Below, one piece after another: positions 1-10,353 of a DNA stretch of 50,050 bases. The notes beneath the pieces were generated by a model. It had not been told where the DNA came from, ran no database searches, and was given only the letters and a program-made list of their open reading frames with translations. The position numbers and the translations under genes were made by a program. This stretch comes from an uncultured Clostridium sp. Its GTDB lineage: Bacteria; Bacillota; Clostridia; TANB77; CAG-508. Numbering within the stretch: position 1 is the first letter of the stretch; each line of letters opens with the position of its first letter. The stretch lies in contig CAMYZH010000005.1 of assembly GCA_947303785.1 (NCBI GenBank), positions 1 to 50,050 on the forward strand. Reading direction: 5' to 3'.

Positions 1-426
1 CGTTCTTTAGTTGATATGACAGATGGAACACTTGATGTGGGTGATTTGAAATTTGATGGAGAGTATGCAAAAATGACACCAATAATTACAGTTGAATTAG
101 TAAAGAAAAAGTATCCATCTGCTGTAGTTAAAAATTTAAATGGTGATGAAGTTACAAATAATGGTGATTTTATTGGAACAGGATTTAAAATAATTTACAA
201 TGATAAAGAATATACATCTATTAAATTAGGCGATGTCAATGGTGATGGAAAAATAAAAGCATCTGACTATGTTTTAATTAAAAATTATATCATGGATCCA
301 CAAGCAAATGAATTTTCAGAAATTAAAAAAATGGCAGCAGATGTTAATAAAGATGGAAATGTCAAGGCATCTGATTATGTCTTAATAAAAAACTATATTA
401 TGTATGGGAATAAAATAGAATTATAA
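1..426 (+). CDS. C-terminal fragment of a secreted protein with a type I dockerin-like domain (5' end outside window)
   Basis: Frame is open from base 1; two repeats DVNGDGKIKASDYVLIKNYIM / DVNKDGNVKASDYVLIKNYIM match the duplicated Ca-binding dockerin pattern. Confidence 0.8.
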   Translation, partial: RSLVDMTDGTLDVGDLKFDGEYAKMTPIITVELVKKKYPSAVVKNLNGDEVTNNGDFIGTGFKIIYNDKEYTSIKLGDVNGDGKIKASDYVLIKNYIMDPQANEFSEIKKMAADVNKDGNVKASDYVLIKNYIMYGNKIEL

Positions 427-448
427 ATAAAAATAAAGGAGAGATAAA

Positions 449-1894
449 ATGAATTTAAAGTCTAAAATTAAATTAGTTATATTTTTAAGCATTACTTTTT
501 TAATACTTTGGTCAGCTAAAACTTTTGCAGCATCAATATCAGTAAGCCCTTCAACATCTTCAGTAGCACCTGGAGGTTCATTTACAGTTACAATAAGTGG
601 TAGTGATGCAACAGGAAGAATTAATATTTCAGCAACAAATGGTAATGTTAGTCCATCATCTATATGGATAGAAAATAATTCACAACCTGTAACTGTAACT
701 GCTGGTTCATCTGGTAGTGTTACAATTTCTGCTAGTGGAGAGGTTTCTACTAATGCTGGTGAAGATGTAAATGTTTCCAAAAGCGCTAGTGTTACTATAA
801 ATACACCAGCTCCATCAACAACTACTAGTAATCCTTCTTCAGGAAATGCTACTCCAAGTCAAGGAAATAATCAAAGTGGAAATAACGGATCTGGAGAAAA
901 TGCAGTTACTGCTCCAACATTGAGTAACCTAGGAATTAATCCACATGATTTTTCAGGATTTTCTTCAGGGAGAACATCATATACAGTAAATGTTCCAAAT
1001 GATTGTACCTCTATTAATTTATATGCTACATCAAAAAATGGTTCTATTTCTGGCACTGGAACAAAAACTTTAAAAGAAGGAACAAATAAATTTACAGTTA
1101 CTGTTTCAAATAGTGCAGGATCAAAAAATTATACAGTTTCAGTAGTTAGAGCAACTACAGCTGGAGAAGATGTACCTAATGTAGTAGAACCTGAAGAAAA
1201 TGAACAAGTCGAGGAAAAACCAGAAGAGGGAATTGGCTTAAAATCATTAGAAATAGCTGATTACAAATTAGAACAAGAATTTAAAATAGATTTATATAAT
1301 TATGATATAATGGTTGATGAGGATGTTACACAAGATTTGTTAAACTCTATTAAAGAAAAAATTGTTGCACAGTCGAATTATGATAAGGCAAATGTTGAGA
1401 TTTCTGTAGAAGTTTTAGAAGACGGAAAAGGAATAATAACACTAGTTGTAAAAGATGAGGAAAAGGAATATTCAAAATATACAATTACAGTTATAAAAAA
1501 GCTTGAAGAAAAAGAAGCTGAAAGTACTGTAGTTGGAGCTGTTAAAAATAAACCATCAAATAATGATAAAGGCGGATTTAGTTTGAAAAATATTCCAAAT
1601 AGTTTAAAAGCTTTTATAGTTTTAGGAATATATATTTTAACTTTATATGCAGCAATTGTATTTGCATGTATAGCTTATGTTAAAAGTAAAAAACTTAGAG
1701 AATTTGAAGAAGAATATGAAATTGTTGATGATGAAGAAACAGAAGATGAATCTGAACGTTTGAACGCATTGGAAGGCTTGCCTGAAAATTCAAGTCAAGA
1801 AAATTTAAAAGATGCTGAGAAAAAGCTAAATAAGCTTGATGGATATAGAAATTTAAGAAGTGCTCCAGGAAAAAATGGAGGAAGACATTTTTAA
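449..1894 (+). CDS. Surface protein: signal peptide, Ig-like region, cadherin-like beta-sandwich domain, C-terminal TM helix
   Basis: ORF with signal peptide; 'LSNLGINPHDFSGFSSGRTSYTVNVPND...NKFTVTVSNSAGSKNYTVSVVRA' resembles the cadherin-like beta-sandwich family; TM near residues 390-410; RBS aaaggagag. Confidence 0.75.
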   Translation: MNLKSKIKLVIFLSITFLILWSAKTFAASISVSPSTSSVAPGGSFTVTISGSDATGRINISATNGNVSPSSIWIENNSQPVTVTAGSSGSVTISASGEVSTNAGEDVNVSKSASVTINTPAPSTTTSNPSSGNATPSQGNNQSGNNGSGENAVTAPTLSNLGINPHDFSGFSSGRTSYTVNVPNDCTSINLYATSKNGSISGTGTKTLKEGTNKFTVTVSNSAGSKNYTVSVVRATTAGEDVPNVVEPEENEQVEEKPEEGIGLKSLEIADYKLEQEFKIDLYNYDIMVDEDVTQDLLNSIKEKIVAQSNYDKANVEISVEVLEDGKGIITLVVKDEEKEYSKYTITVIKKLEEKEAESTVVGAVKNKPSNNDKGGFSLKNIPNSLKAFIVLGIYILTLYAAIVFACIAYVKSKKLREFEEEYEIVDDEETEDESERLNALEGLPENSSQENLKDAEKKLNKLDGYRNLRSAPGKNGGRHF

Positions 1895-1932
1895 TAATAG
1901 TTAGTTTCATTAATAAGAAATAATAATAATAT

Positions 1933-1971
1933 AAAACAGGTTTTAAGTTTAAGACTTAAAACCTGTTTTTA
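1933..1971 (+). terminator. Rho-independent terminator
   Basis: Perfect 15-bp stem AAAACAGGTTTTAAG/CTTAAAACCTGTTTT with short loop and T-rich tail. Confidence 0.85.
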
Positions 1972-2359
1972 GTAGTAGTTTGTAAATTTTAGGTATTTAT
2001 ATATCACTTTTTAAAATTATTATTATTTTTATTTTGCAATATTAATTGGGGGCTATACCGCATAAATTGCCTTTTAAAACAAAGTTTAGGTTATAAGATA
2101 AAAACTCCTTTCCTTATAGATTAGCTAATATTTATATTAACATATGAAAATGGTTAAACTAATATAAATACCTAAATTTTAAAATTTATTGTTTGGGGGA
2201 AGAATTGTATTTTTAGAATTAAAATACAACTTTTAGAATTAAATGTTAATAAAATATTAACTGTTCAGATTATACTATCTAAAAGAAGGTTTGGCAAGAA
2301 AAAGTCATCGCCAAAATTCGACATAAATCGTCAGGGAAGCAATAATTATAAAATAGAGG

Positions 2360-2388
2360 TTGAAAAAAACGACAATTTAAGATATACT
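2360..2388 (+). promoter_or_regulatory. Sigma-A-type promoter upstream of the 2424 ORF
   Basis: TTGAAA - 17 nt - TATACT. Confidence 0.55.
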
Positions 2389-2423
2389 ACAAACTAGAAA
2401 AAGAATTACCTTCAAAAAGAAGG

Positions 2424-3095
2424 ATGTGTATACAAATGAAAGAAAAAAAAGTATTTATTTTGGCTATTCCAACTATTGTAATAATAATTTTGGTTACACT
2501 AGGAATGTTAGTAATTTTTTATAACAGAAACTATAAAAAAATGTCGAGAAATGATGCAAAAATTTTAGCTCAAAAAGTTGCAATTATTGACAATATTTCA
2601 TGTGAAATGATTACAAATACTTATGGAAAAGATATTGTTTCTGATTATAAATTAAAAAATAATGAAATGATTAGTAATGTCGATGGTTTTACGATTTATG
2701 ACAATAAAGATGAACAAATTATAATACAATTGGTCGATAGCCAAAAAAGAGCATATATTTATTCAAATTACAAGAGTGAAATTGATGATTTTAAAGCAAT
2801 GATTTGTAGTGTAGCAAAATTATTTGAAGATGAAAACTATAATTATGAATTCAAAAAATATGAAACTGTAAATGGAATAAAATGTGTTAATTTTACATTA
2901 AAAAATAATGAAATTGAGTTTAATATTTGGCTTGATAGGTCTTCTGGAATGATTGTAAAAATGATTTGTCAAAACAATCTTGATGGTTCAAACCAAGTAG
3001 ATTCAACTATCTATTATAGGTATAAAATAGGTAATGTTTCACCAGATCAGGTTCAAAGGCCAGATTTAGCTGGATATGAGGTTACTGAATTATAG
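2424..3095 (+). CDS. Hypothetical membrane-anchored protein
   Basis: ORF with N-terminal TM helix; alternative start at 2436. Confidence 0.6.
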   Translation: MCIQMKEKKVFILAIPTIVIIILVTLGMLVIFYNRNYKKMSRNDAKILAQKVAIIDNISCEMITNTYGKDIVSDYKLKNNEMISNVDGFTIYDNKDEQIIIQLVDSQKRAYIYSNYKSEIDDFKAMICSVAKLFEDENYNYEFKKYETVNGIKCVNFTLKNNEIEFNIWLDRSSGMIVKMICQNNLDGSNQVDSTIYYRYKIGNVSPDQVQRPDLAGYEVTEL

Positions 3096-3133
3096 TTATG
3101 TTTTACGAAAGATAAAAGAAAGGAGATGATTAT

Positions 3134-4012
3134 ATGGCAAATTCTAATTATTTAGTTAGTTTTTTAAATCAAGTAGATATTTTAATATCTGAGATTGATA
3201 GACTAAAATGTAGAATTCGTTTGTGTAAAAATAGTAGCAAGATTTTTAAAATAGAATTTAAATCAAAGCTAGAAATATCTCCAGACCCATTTATAAAATT
3301 GAGAAATTTTTTGGCAAAAAGTATAGAAGCAAATCTAGGGTATAATAGAAGAGTTGTTGAATTAAAAAGAGAGTTTGCTAGAAATTTTAAAATATTAAAA
3401 AATTTAATTGAAAAAGAGATTTTGCAAATAGAAAATTTTCAAGAAATTGAAATGAATAAGATAGTATATAAAGCTATTTATGATGCAAAAATTGATTATG
3501 AAAATAGAATCAAAGAGAATTTTAATGTTAAAAGTTCTTTATTAGACAAATTTATAGGAATAAAAAAATATAGAAATCTTTCTATTCAAAACCATGAATT
3601 AAAGATTAAGCTTGCGAAAAAAGAATATGAAGAAAAGAAAAATGAGAGAAAAACAATATTTGAGCTTGCAAATATGATTGAAAATGCTGATATTAAAACA
3701 GGAGAATTATTATGTTTGCAAGAAAAAATTATTAAAACATTTATGCTAGATAAAAAGATTTTAAATAGAGAAAAGACTGATAAATGGAAGCCTGTAATGG
3801 TTATACCACATGGATTTAAAGCTAAAATAGAACATTATAAAATATTAAATAAAAATTTGATAAGAGAAAATCAAGAGCTTGAAAAGACGATATCTGAAAA
3901 TAGATTGCTAGGAATAGAAAGTACTAAAATAGGTAGTAGAGAATTAATTTTACTTAATTCGAAATTAGGAAAATTGCTTAATGAAAGAATTCTTAAGGTA
4001 GGAGAAATATGA
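3134..4012 (+). CDS. Hypothetical Lys/Glu-rich, probably coiled-coil protein
   Basis: ORF with RBS aaaggagatg; overlaps rsmE start by 4 nt. Confidence 0.55.
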   Translation: MANSNYLVSFLNQVDILISEIDRLKCRIRLCKNSSKIFKIEFKSKLEISPDPFIKLRNFLAKSIEANLGYNRRVVELKREFARNFKILKNLIEKEILQIENFQEIEMNKIVYKAIYDAKIDYENRIKENFNVKSSLLDKFIGIKKYRNLSIQNHELKIKLAKKEYEEKKNERKTIFELANMIENADIKTGELLCLQEKIIKTFMLDKKILNREKTDKWKPVMVIPHGFKAKIEHYKILNKNLIRENQELEKTISENRLLGIESTKIGSRELILLNSKLGKLLNERILKVGEI

Positions 4013-4737
4013 ATTTTTTTGTAAATGCTGATCAGATTAAAGATAATATAATTTATATAAATAATTCTGATGTTAACCACATAAAAAATGTTTTAAGAAA
4101 AGAAATTGGAGACATTTTAACTGTTGTTTGTGAAGGAACAATTTATAAGACTAGGATTTTAGAATTAACATCTGAATTTATAAAATGTGAAATTTTGGAA
4201 GAAAATAAAGCTAAATCAAATAAAATAAAACTAACAATTTTTCAAGGATTAGCAAAGGCTGATAAAATTGAATATATAATACAAAAATGTACAGAACTTG
4301 GAGCATTTGAAATTGTTCCTGTAGAAATGAAAAGATCTGTAGTAAAGATAGATACAAAAGACAGACCAAAGAAGTTAGATAGATGGAAAAAAATTGCAGA
4401 GGTCGCATCAAAACAATCACTAAGAAATGAAGTTTTAAAAGTTGATAAAATCTTAAGTTTTAAAGAAATGTGTTTAGAATTACAAAAATTTGATATTACC
4501 ATATTAGCATATGAAAAAGAGAGAAAAGTTTTATTAAAACAAGTACTTAAAAATGATTGTGGTAACTGCGAAAATATAGCTATCATTATTGGACCAGAAG
4601 GTGGAATAGATGATGATGAGTTTAAAATCCTTAATGAAATAGGAGTAAAATCAGTTAGTTTAGGAAGTAGAATTTTAAGAACTGAAACTGCACCTGTTGC
4701 AATATGTGCAATAGTAATGTATGAGCTTGAATCATAA
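4009..4737 (+). CDS. rsmE: 16S rRNA (uracil1498-N3)-methyltransferase RsmE
   Basis: Motifs 'IIQKCTELGAFEIVPVEMKRSVVK', 'IIIGPEGGIDDDEF', 'LGSRILRTETAPV'. Confidence 0.93.
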   Translation: MNFFVNADQIKDNIIYINNSDVNHIKNVLRKEIGDILTVVCEGTIYKTRILELTSEFIKCEILEENKAKSNKIKLTIFQGLAKADKIEYIIQKCTELGAFEIVPVEMKRSVVKIDTKDRPKKLDRWKKIAEVASKQSLRNEVLKVDKILSFKEMCLELQKFDITILAYEKERKVLLKQVLKNDCGNCENIAIIIGPEGGIDDDEFKILNEIGVKSVSLGSRILRTETAPVAICAIVMYELES

Positions 4738-4771
4738 GCTAGTATTCTAAATAGAAGGGGTAAAAAATTTT

Positions 4772-5572
4772 ATGGATACAGATGGAGATTTAGAAAACCA
4801 TTTAGATATATTAATACCAAAAGATGTGATGAAAAAAATAAACACAAAAGTGTTTAAAGAATTACTTATGTCTATAGTGGTTTTTATATATTACATTTTT
4901 ACTTATATTGTTTTTCTAAAAACTAGAAGTAATGTTTTTACATATTGTTTAAATATATGTGCTTGCACTTTTACTATTATTGCCATTGTATTATTTGAAG
5001 TTGGATATAGAAAAGAAAATGATATAGTATTTATACGCGGAATTGAAATAATGTTTATAAGTTTGATTTCATTATTTATGCCATATGTTTATTTAAAAAG
5101 AGGAAAAACTTTTATTTCACTTTATTCATTATCATGTTTATATATTTCAATATATTATGCTATTAAAGCTCTAGTTGTATATATTAATGAAGTTAAAAAA
5201 TATAGAAGAGGATTAAGTGATATAAAAGAAATTTTAACTTTTAAAAGAGAATCATATCTTGAAATAAAAAATGAAAGAAAATTTGAAAATGTTGATGATG
5301 ATAATTCTATTAAAAAGCGTAAAACTAATATTTTAAAGAATCAATTAAATAAGATAAAAAGCATAAAGAGGAAAGAGATAAAAAAAGTTTTACCTACTGA
5401 AAAACTAGAAGAAAATCAAGAGCAAGAAGATACTATAGAATTAAAAACTAATGTTAGTAAAAAAGAAACTAAAACTAAAACACCTAAGAAAAGAGGAAGA
5501 AAGCCAACAGGCAAAAAGGTTGTTAAGTCAATGGCTACTGCAAGAAAGAAAAAGAAAGAGGATGAAGAATAA
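4772..5572 (+). CDS. Multi-TM membrane protein with very basic C-terminal tail containing an AT-hook-like motif
   Basis: About four hydrophobic segments, then KTPKKRGRKPTGKKVVKSMATARKKKKEDEE. Confidence 0.6.
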   Translation: MDTDGDLENHLDILIPKDVMKKINTKVFKELLMSIVVFIYYIFTYIVFLKTRSNVFTYCLNICACTFTIIAIVLFEVGYRKENDIVFIRGIEIMFISLISLFMPYVYLKRGKTFISLYSLSCLYISIYYAIKALVVYINEVKKYRRGLSDIKEILTFKRESYLEIKNERKFENVDDDNSIKKRKTNILKNQLNKIKSIKRKEIKKVLPTEKLEENQEQEDTIELKTNVSKKETKTKTPKKRGRKPTGKKVVKSMATARKKKKEDEE

Positions 5573-5573
5573 T

Positions 5574-6452
5574 ATGATAAAAAGTATGACAGGTTTTGGA
5601 AGAGGAAAATATGAAAATGAAGGAAGAGAATATGTTGTTGAGATAAAATCTGTAAATCATAAATATAGTGATATATCAATAAAATTACCCAGATCAATTT
5701 CATTTTTAGAAGAAAAAGTAAGAAAAGAAGTTTTATCAAAAATTTCTAGAGGAAAAATTGATGTTTTTGTTACAATGAATGATTTTAGTGAAAAAGGAAA
5801 ATCCATTAAAATTAATAAAGACATTGCTAAAATATATATCAAGCAACTTAAAGAGTTAGCACAAGAAACAGGAATTAAAGATACAATTGCAGTTACTGAA
5901 ATATCGAAATTTCCAGAGGTTTTAAATATTACAAATGAAGAAAATGAAGATTTATATTGGGAAGAATTAAGTGTTGCATTAAAAGAATCTTTAGATAATT
6001 TTATTTTAATGAGGGAATCAGAAGGAAATAAAATAAAAAAAGATTTAATTGGAAGAATTGAAAGTATAAAATCAAAAGTTTCAGAGGTTTGCGAATTTTC
6101 TTCTGGACTTGTTGAAGAATATGTAGTAAAATTAGAGCAGAGGGTTAAAGAACTAATGAAAACAGATGTTATAGATGAAAATAGGTTAGCACAAGAAATT
6201 GTAATCTTTTCAGATAAATCATCAATTCAAGAAGAACTTACTAGATTAAATAGCCATATATCTCAATTTGTGGGTTTAATAGAAAGTGGAAGTTCACCTA
6301 TAGGGAAAAAATGTGATTTTATTATACAAGAAATGAATAGAGAAGTTAATACTATTGGTTCAAAAGCTAATAGTATGGACATTTCAAAATGTGTTATTGA
6401 ACTTAAAACACAAATTGAAGATGTTAGAGAGCAAATTCAAAATATAGAGTAG
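5574..6452 (+). CDS. yicC: YicC family protein
   Basis: 'MIKSMTGFGRGKYENEGREYVVEIKSVNHKY' and C-terminal 'NREVNTIGSKANSMDISKCVIELKTQIEDVREQIQNIE'; ORF-track start is too far upstream. Confidence 0.92.
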   Translation: MIKSMTGFGRGKYENEGREYVVEIKSVNHKYSDISIKLPRSISFLEEKVRKEVLSKISRGKIDVFVTMNDFSEKGKSIKINKDIAKIYIKQLKELAQETGIKDTIAVTEISKFPEVLNITNEENEDLYWEELSVALKESLDNFILMRESEGNKIKKDLIGRIESIKSKVSEVCEFSSGLVEEYVVKLEQRVKELMKTDVIDENRLAQEIVIFSDKSSIQEELTRLNSHISQFVGLIESGSSPIGKKCDFIIQEMNREVNTIGSKANSMDISKCVIELKTQIEDVREQIQNIE

Positions 6453-6470
6453 AAAAGGAGAAATGAAATA

Positions 6471-6719
6471 ATGCAATTAATTAATATTGGTTTTGGAAAT
6501 ATCGTTTGCGCAAATAGGATTATTTCTATAGTAAGTCCTGATTCTGCACCAATTAAACGTTTAATTCAAGAAGCTAAAGATTCAAAAATGGCAATTGATG
6601 CTACATACGGAAGAAGAACGAGAGCTGTTATTATTATGGATTCTGGACATGTTATTTTATCAGCTGTTCAGCCAGAAACAGTAGCAGGTAGATTAGATAA
6701 AGATGAAGTTGAAGAGTAG
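6471..6719 (+). CDS. remA: RemA/DUF370 family extracellular matrix regulator
   Basis: '[70 protein letters not shown]'. Confidence 0.93.
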   Translation: MQLINIGFGNIVCANRIISIVSPDSAPIKRLIQEAKDSKMAIDATYGRRTRAVIIMDSGHVILSAVQPETVAGRLDKDEVEE

Positions 6720-6742
6720 AATGAGAAGGGGGATGAATTATC

Positions 6743-6952
6743 ATGATGGTAAAACCTACAGTAAAAGAATTACTTGATAAGGTAAATGACAGATATCAAT
6801 TAGTACTTGTTACATCTAAAAGAGCTAGGCAATTAGCACAAGGAGCAGAGCCACTAACAAATAAAAAAGAAGATAGCTTTGTTACACTTGCTGCTCAAGA
6901 GATTGCTGAAGGAAAAGTTGATAAACTAGATGAAGATGAAGACAAAGAATAA
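6743..6952 (+). CDS. rpoZ: DNA-directed RNA polymerase omega subunit
   Basis: 'NDRYQLVLVTSKRARQLAQGA...VTLAAQEIAEGKV'; between remA and gmk. Confidence 0.9.
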   Translation: MMVKPTVKELLDKVNDRYQLVLVTSKRARQLAQGAEPLTNKKEDSFVTLAAQEIAEGKVDKLDEDEDKE

Positions 6953-7022
6953 AAGATTAGATGCAGAAAGTGGAATGTTTGCCATTTTCTGTTTTTTATT
7001 TATTTTTAGGAGGAAAAATTTT

Positions 7023-7598
7023 ATGTTAGTTATATTATCAGGGGTTTCTGGGGCTGGAAAAGATACTATAAAAAAAGAATTATTAAAAAGAATGAATAAT
7101 GTTGATACACTTCCATCTTATACATCAAGAGCGATGAGATCAGACGATATTGAGGGAGATAAATATCATTTTGTATCTAAAGAAGAATTTGAAGAAAGAC
7201 TTGCAAATGGCGAGTTTTATGAATATGATGTCCACCATAATTTTTATTATGGTACTTCGAAAAAGCTTTTAAATGAAAAAATTGCAAGTGGTAAAATAAT
7301 TGTAAAAGATATTGAAGTAAATGGTACAGAGAATTTAAAAAGTTTATTGGGAAATGATACCAAAATAGTTACAATATTTTTAAGAGTTCCTAAAGAAGAG
7401 CTTAAAAAAAGATTAGAAAATAGAGCAGATAAACCTGGACCTGATGAAATAAAATTAAGATTAAATAGATTTGATTATGAAGAATCTAAAATTGGAAATT
7501 ATGATTATGTTCTTAAAAATGATGATTTAGAAAAATCGATTCAAATAATAAAGGCCATAATTGAAAATGAAAAAAGACTAGAGGATGAGGAAGTTTAA
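7023..7598 (+). CDS. gmk: Guanylate kinase
   Basis: 'MLVILSGVSGAGKDTIKKELLKR...YTSRAMRSDDIEGDKYHFVSKEEFEE'; start after RBS aggagg. Confidence 0.93.
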   Translation: MLVILSGVSGAGKDTIKKELLKRMNNVDTLPSYTSRAMRSDDIEGDKYHFVSKEEFEERLANGEFYEYDVHHNFYYGTSKKLLNEKIASGKIIVKDIEVNGTENLKSLLGNDTKIVTIFLRVPKEELKKRLENRADKPGPDEIKLRLNRFDYEESKIGNYDYVLKNDDLEKSIQIIKAIIENEKRLEDEEV

Positions 7599-7600
7599 AA

Positions 7601-9831
7601 ATGTTTGCATCAGTACTTATAAATAGTAATGCTAGACAATTGAATAGAGTTTTTGATTATAAAGTTCCAAAAGAATTTAGTAGCCAGATTTCTATTGGAT
7701 GTAGAGTTTTTGTGCCTTTTGGAAAAGGAACAAATCTATCAGAGGGATATGTTATAGATTTAAAAAAAGAATCTGAATATGAATGCAGAGAAATTGCAGT
7801 CATTGAAGATTCAATTTTAACTAAAGAAAATATTGAACTTGCCAAGTTGATGGCACAAAAATATTTTTGTAATGTTTCAGATTGTATAAAACTAATGTTA
7901 CCACCAGGATCTGCAACTAGAGATATGTCTAAAAGAATGAGAGAAAAAAAAGCAAGATTTGTCTATTTAGATAGGGAAAAAGAAGAAATTAGATTTGAAG
8001 TAGAAAATGTTTTAAAAAGTGAAAAACATCAAAAACTATTAAGTTATTTAATTAATAATGACGGTATAGATATATCAGAACTTGAAATGCTTACCGGTGT
8101 AAGCAAAGCTGTAATGAAAACATTAGAGAAAAATGGTTATATTAAATTTGTTTATGAAAAAGTAGATAGAAATCCATTTATTAATAAAAAAGTAATTAGA
8201 GATAAAAAATTAAGTTTAAATGATGAGCAAAAAGATGCATATGATCAAATTGAATTTATGATTGATAATCAAGAATTTGCAGAATTTCTATTAAAAGGAG
8301 TTACTGGATCTGGAAAAACAGAAGTATATTTACAATTGATTGAAAAAGTTATAAATAACGGAAAAAACGCATTGGTTTTGGTTCCTGAGATTTCACTTAC
8401 ACCGCAAATTGTTGATAGATTTAGGGCTAGATTTGGTGACTGTATTGCTGTTTTGCATAGTAAACTTTCAAATGGTGAAAGATTTGATGAGTGGAACAGA
8501 ATAAAAGAAAACAAAGCCCGAATTATTATTGGCGCTCGTTCAGCAATTTTTGCTCCAGTTAAAGATTTAGGAATAATTATAATTGATGAGGCACATGATA
8601 ATTCTTATAAATCTGATATGACTCCTAGATATCATTCTAAGGATTTAGCAAGATATATTGCAAAACAAAATGATATTCCACTTGTTTTAGGAAGTGCTAC
8701 ACCTGATGTTTGCGATTATTATAAGGCTTTAAAAAATGAGAAACAATTAGTTAACTTGACTAAAAGAGCAAATGATGCAAAACCTCCTGAAATTGAAATT
8801 GTTGATATGAGACTTGAACTTGCTAAACGGAAATAGATCAATGTTTAGTGAACAATTGCAAGAAAAAATTTCTGAAAATTTAAAGAAAAAAAAGCAAACT
8901 ATTTTGTTTATAAATAGAAGAGGATATTCAACTTTTATTATGTGTAGAGATTGCGGGCATGTTGTAAAATGTCCTAATTGTAATATTGCACTTACATTTC
9001 ATAGTTTTCGGAAACAAGCTAAAATGTCATTATTGTGGGCATGAAGAGCAAGTTATGAAAATTTGTCCAGAATGTGGCAGTTCTAAAATTAAATATTTTG
9101 GAAGTGGAACACAAAAAGTTGAAGCTGAGATTTCAAAATTGTATCCTGAAGCTACTACAATTAGAATGGATATTGATACTGTTACTAAAAAGAATTCTCA
9201 TGAAATTATTTTGAATAAATTTAAAGATGAAAATATTGATATTTTAATTGGAACACAAATGATTGTTAAAGGACACCATTTTCCAAATGTTACTTTAGTT
9301 GGTGTACTTGCAGCAGATGGTGCATTAAATGTTGGAGATTATAGAGCTGAAGAACGTACATTTCAGACAATCACACAGGTTGCTGGAAGAGCAGGAAGGG
9401 AAAAAGATAAAGGAGAAGTAGTGGTTCAAACATATAATCCAGATAATTATGCAATTATCTGTAGTCAAAAACAAGATTATGATAAATTCTATTTAGCAGA
9501 GATTGAGCTTAGAAAAAGCTTGAATTATCCACCTTTCTGCGATATAATATTACTCAGAATTCATGGAGAAAATGAAAACAAAGTAAAAAGTGCATCAGAA
9601 AAAATATATAAAATATTGATGAATAAGAAAAATGAAAATATGCTTATTTATAAACCAGTTCCTTCTCCTATTGATAAGATTCAAAATACTTATAGGTGGA
9701 GAATTGTGATAAAATGTAGATTAAATAAAAAGGCAATTGGAATAATAAATGAAGCAATAAATGAATTTGAAATCAACAAAAACAAAGATATATCCTTAAT
9801 TGTTGATTCTAATCCAAATAATATGATGTAG
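7601..9831 (+). CDS. priA: Primosomal protein N' (PriA helicase); requires two +1 shifts at in-frame CGG codons (8828, 9009)
   Basis: Three overlapping ORFs give one continuous PriA: 'LLKGVTGSGKTEVYLQLIEK', 'IIIDEAHDNSYK', Zn motifs 'CRDCGHVVKCPNCN' / 'CHYCGHEE..CPECGS', 'IGTQMIVKGHHFPNVTLVGV', 'QVAGRAGR'; no internal loss of sequence. Confidence 0.93.
8828..8831 (+). other. Putative +1 recoding site: AAA CGGA (0-frame AAA CGG AAA TAG)
   Basis: 0-frame stop at 8834-8836; +1 frame gives ...LELAK-GNRSMFSEQL. Confidence 0.8.
9009..9012 (+). other. Putative +1 recoding site: TTT CGGA
   Basis: 0-frame stop at 9042-9044; +1 frame gives ...LTFHSF-GNKLKCHYCGHEE. Confidence 0.8.
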
Positions 9832-9849
9832 AGTAGGAGAGAGAAGCAA

Positions 9850-10341
9850 ATGGCAATTAGAACATTAAGATATGAAGGTGACGAAATATTAAAGAAAAAA
9901 TCTAGAGAAATTGAAGTAATTGATGATAGAATAAAACAGCTTGCTGAAGACATGTTTGATACTATGCATAAATGGGATGGGCTTGGTCTTGCTGCAGTTC
10001 AAGTGGGAATATTAAAAAGAATTATAGTTATTGATTTATATGATGATAAATCAAAATTTTGCTTAATTAATCCAGTAATTGTTGAAAAATCAGAGGAGAC
10101 AGTTGAAATTGAAGAAGGTTGTTTAAGTTACCCAAATCAATTTGGAAAAGTTACAAGATTTTATAAAGTAAAAGTTAAGGCTTTAGATTTAGATGGGAAA
10201 AAAGTTACTCTTGAAGCGGAAGGTTTACTTGCACAAGCTCTTCAACATGAGATTGATCATTTAGAAGGTGAAACATTTAAAGAAAAAATAATTCCAGGAA
10301 CATTTGAAGTTGTTACACCACAAAATGAAAATAAAAAATAG
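9850..10341 (+). CDS. def: Peptide deformylase
   Basis: 'GLGLAAVQVGI', 'EEGCLSYPN', 'LLAQALQHEIDHLEG'. Confidence 0.95.
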   Translation: MAIRTLRYEGDEILKKKSREIEVIDDRIKQLAEDMFDTMHKWDGLGLAAVQVGILKRIIVIDLYDDKSKFCLINPVIVEKSEETVEIEEGCLSYPNQFGKVTRFYKVKVKALDLDGKKVTLEAEGLLAQALQHEIDHLEGETFKEKIIPGTFEVVTPQNENKK

Positions 10342-10353
10342 AGAGGAGATATA

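Noticed and set aside
2062-2110. Possible minus-strand ATG CGG TAT mini-ORF in the 1.98-2.42 kb intergenic region
   Set aside because: Very short in either frame (about 19 codons 0-frame, 5 codons +1), no family resemblance; not counted as a CGG site.
2317-2323. TTCGACA (Spo0A-box-like TGTCGAA on the minus strand); another TGTCGAA near 23942
   Set aside because: A 7-mer is expected several times by chance in 50 kb at this composition; no supporting context.
7601-9831. priA as a decaying pseudogene or homopolymer sequencing error (AAA/TTTT expansions)
   Set aside because: Individually plausible, but the same CGG-centred, same-phase +1 event recurs in five other genes and in-frame CGG is absent elsewhere. 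Raw reads are still needed to exclude error formally.
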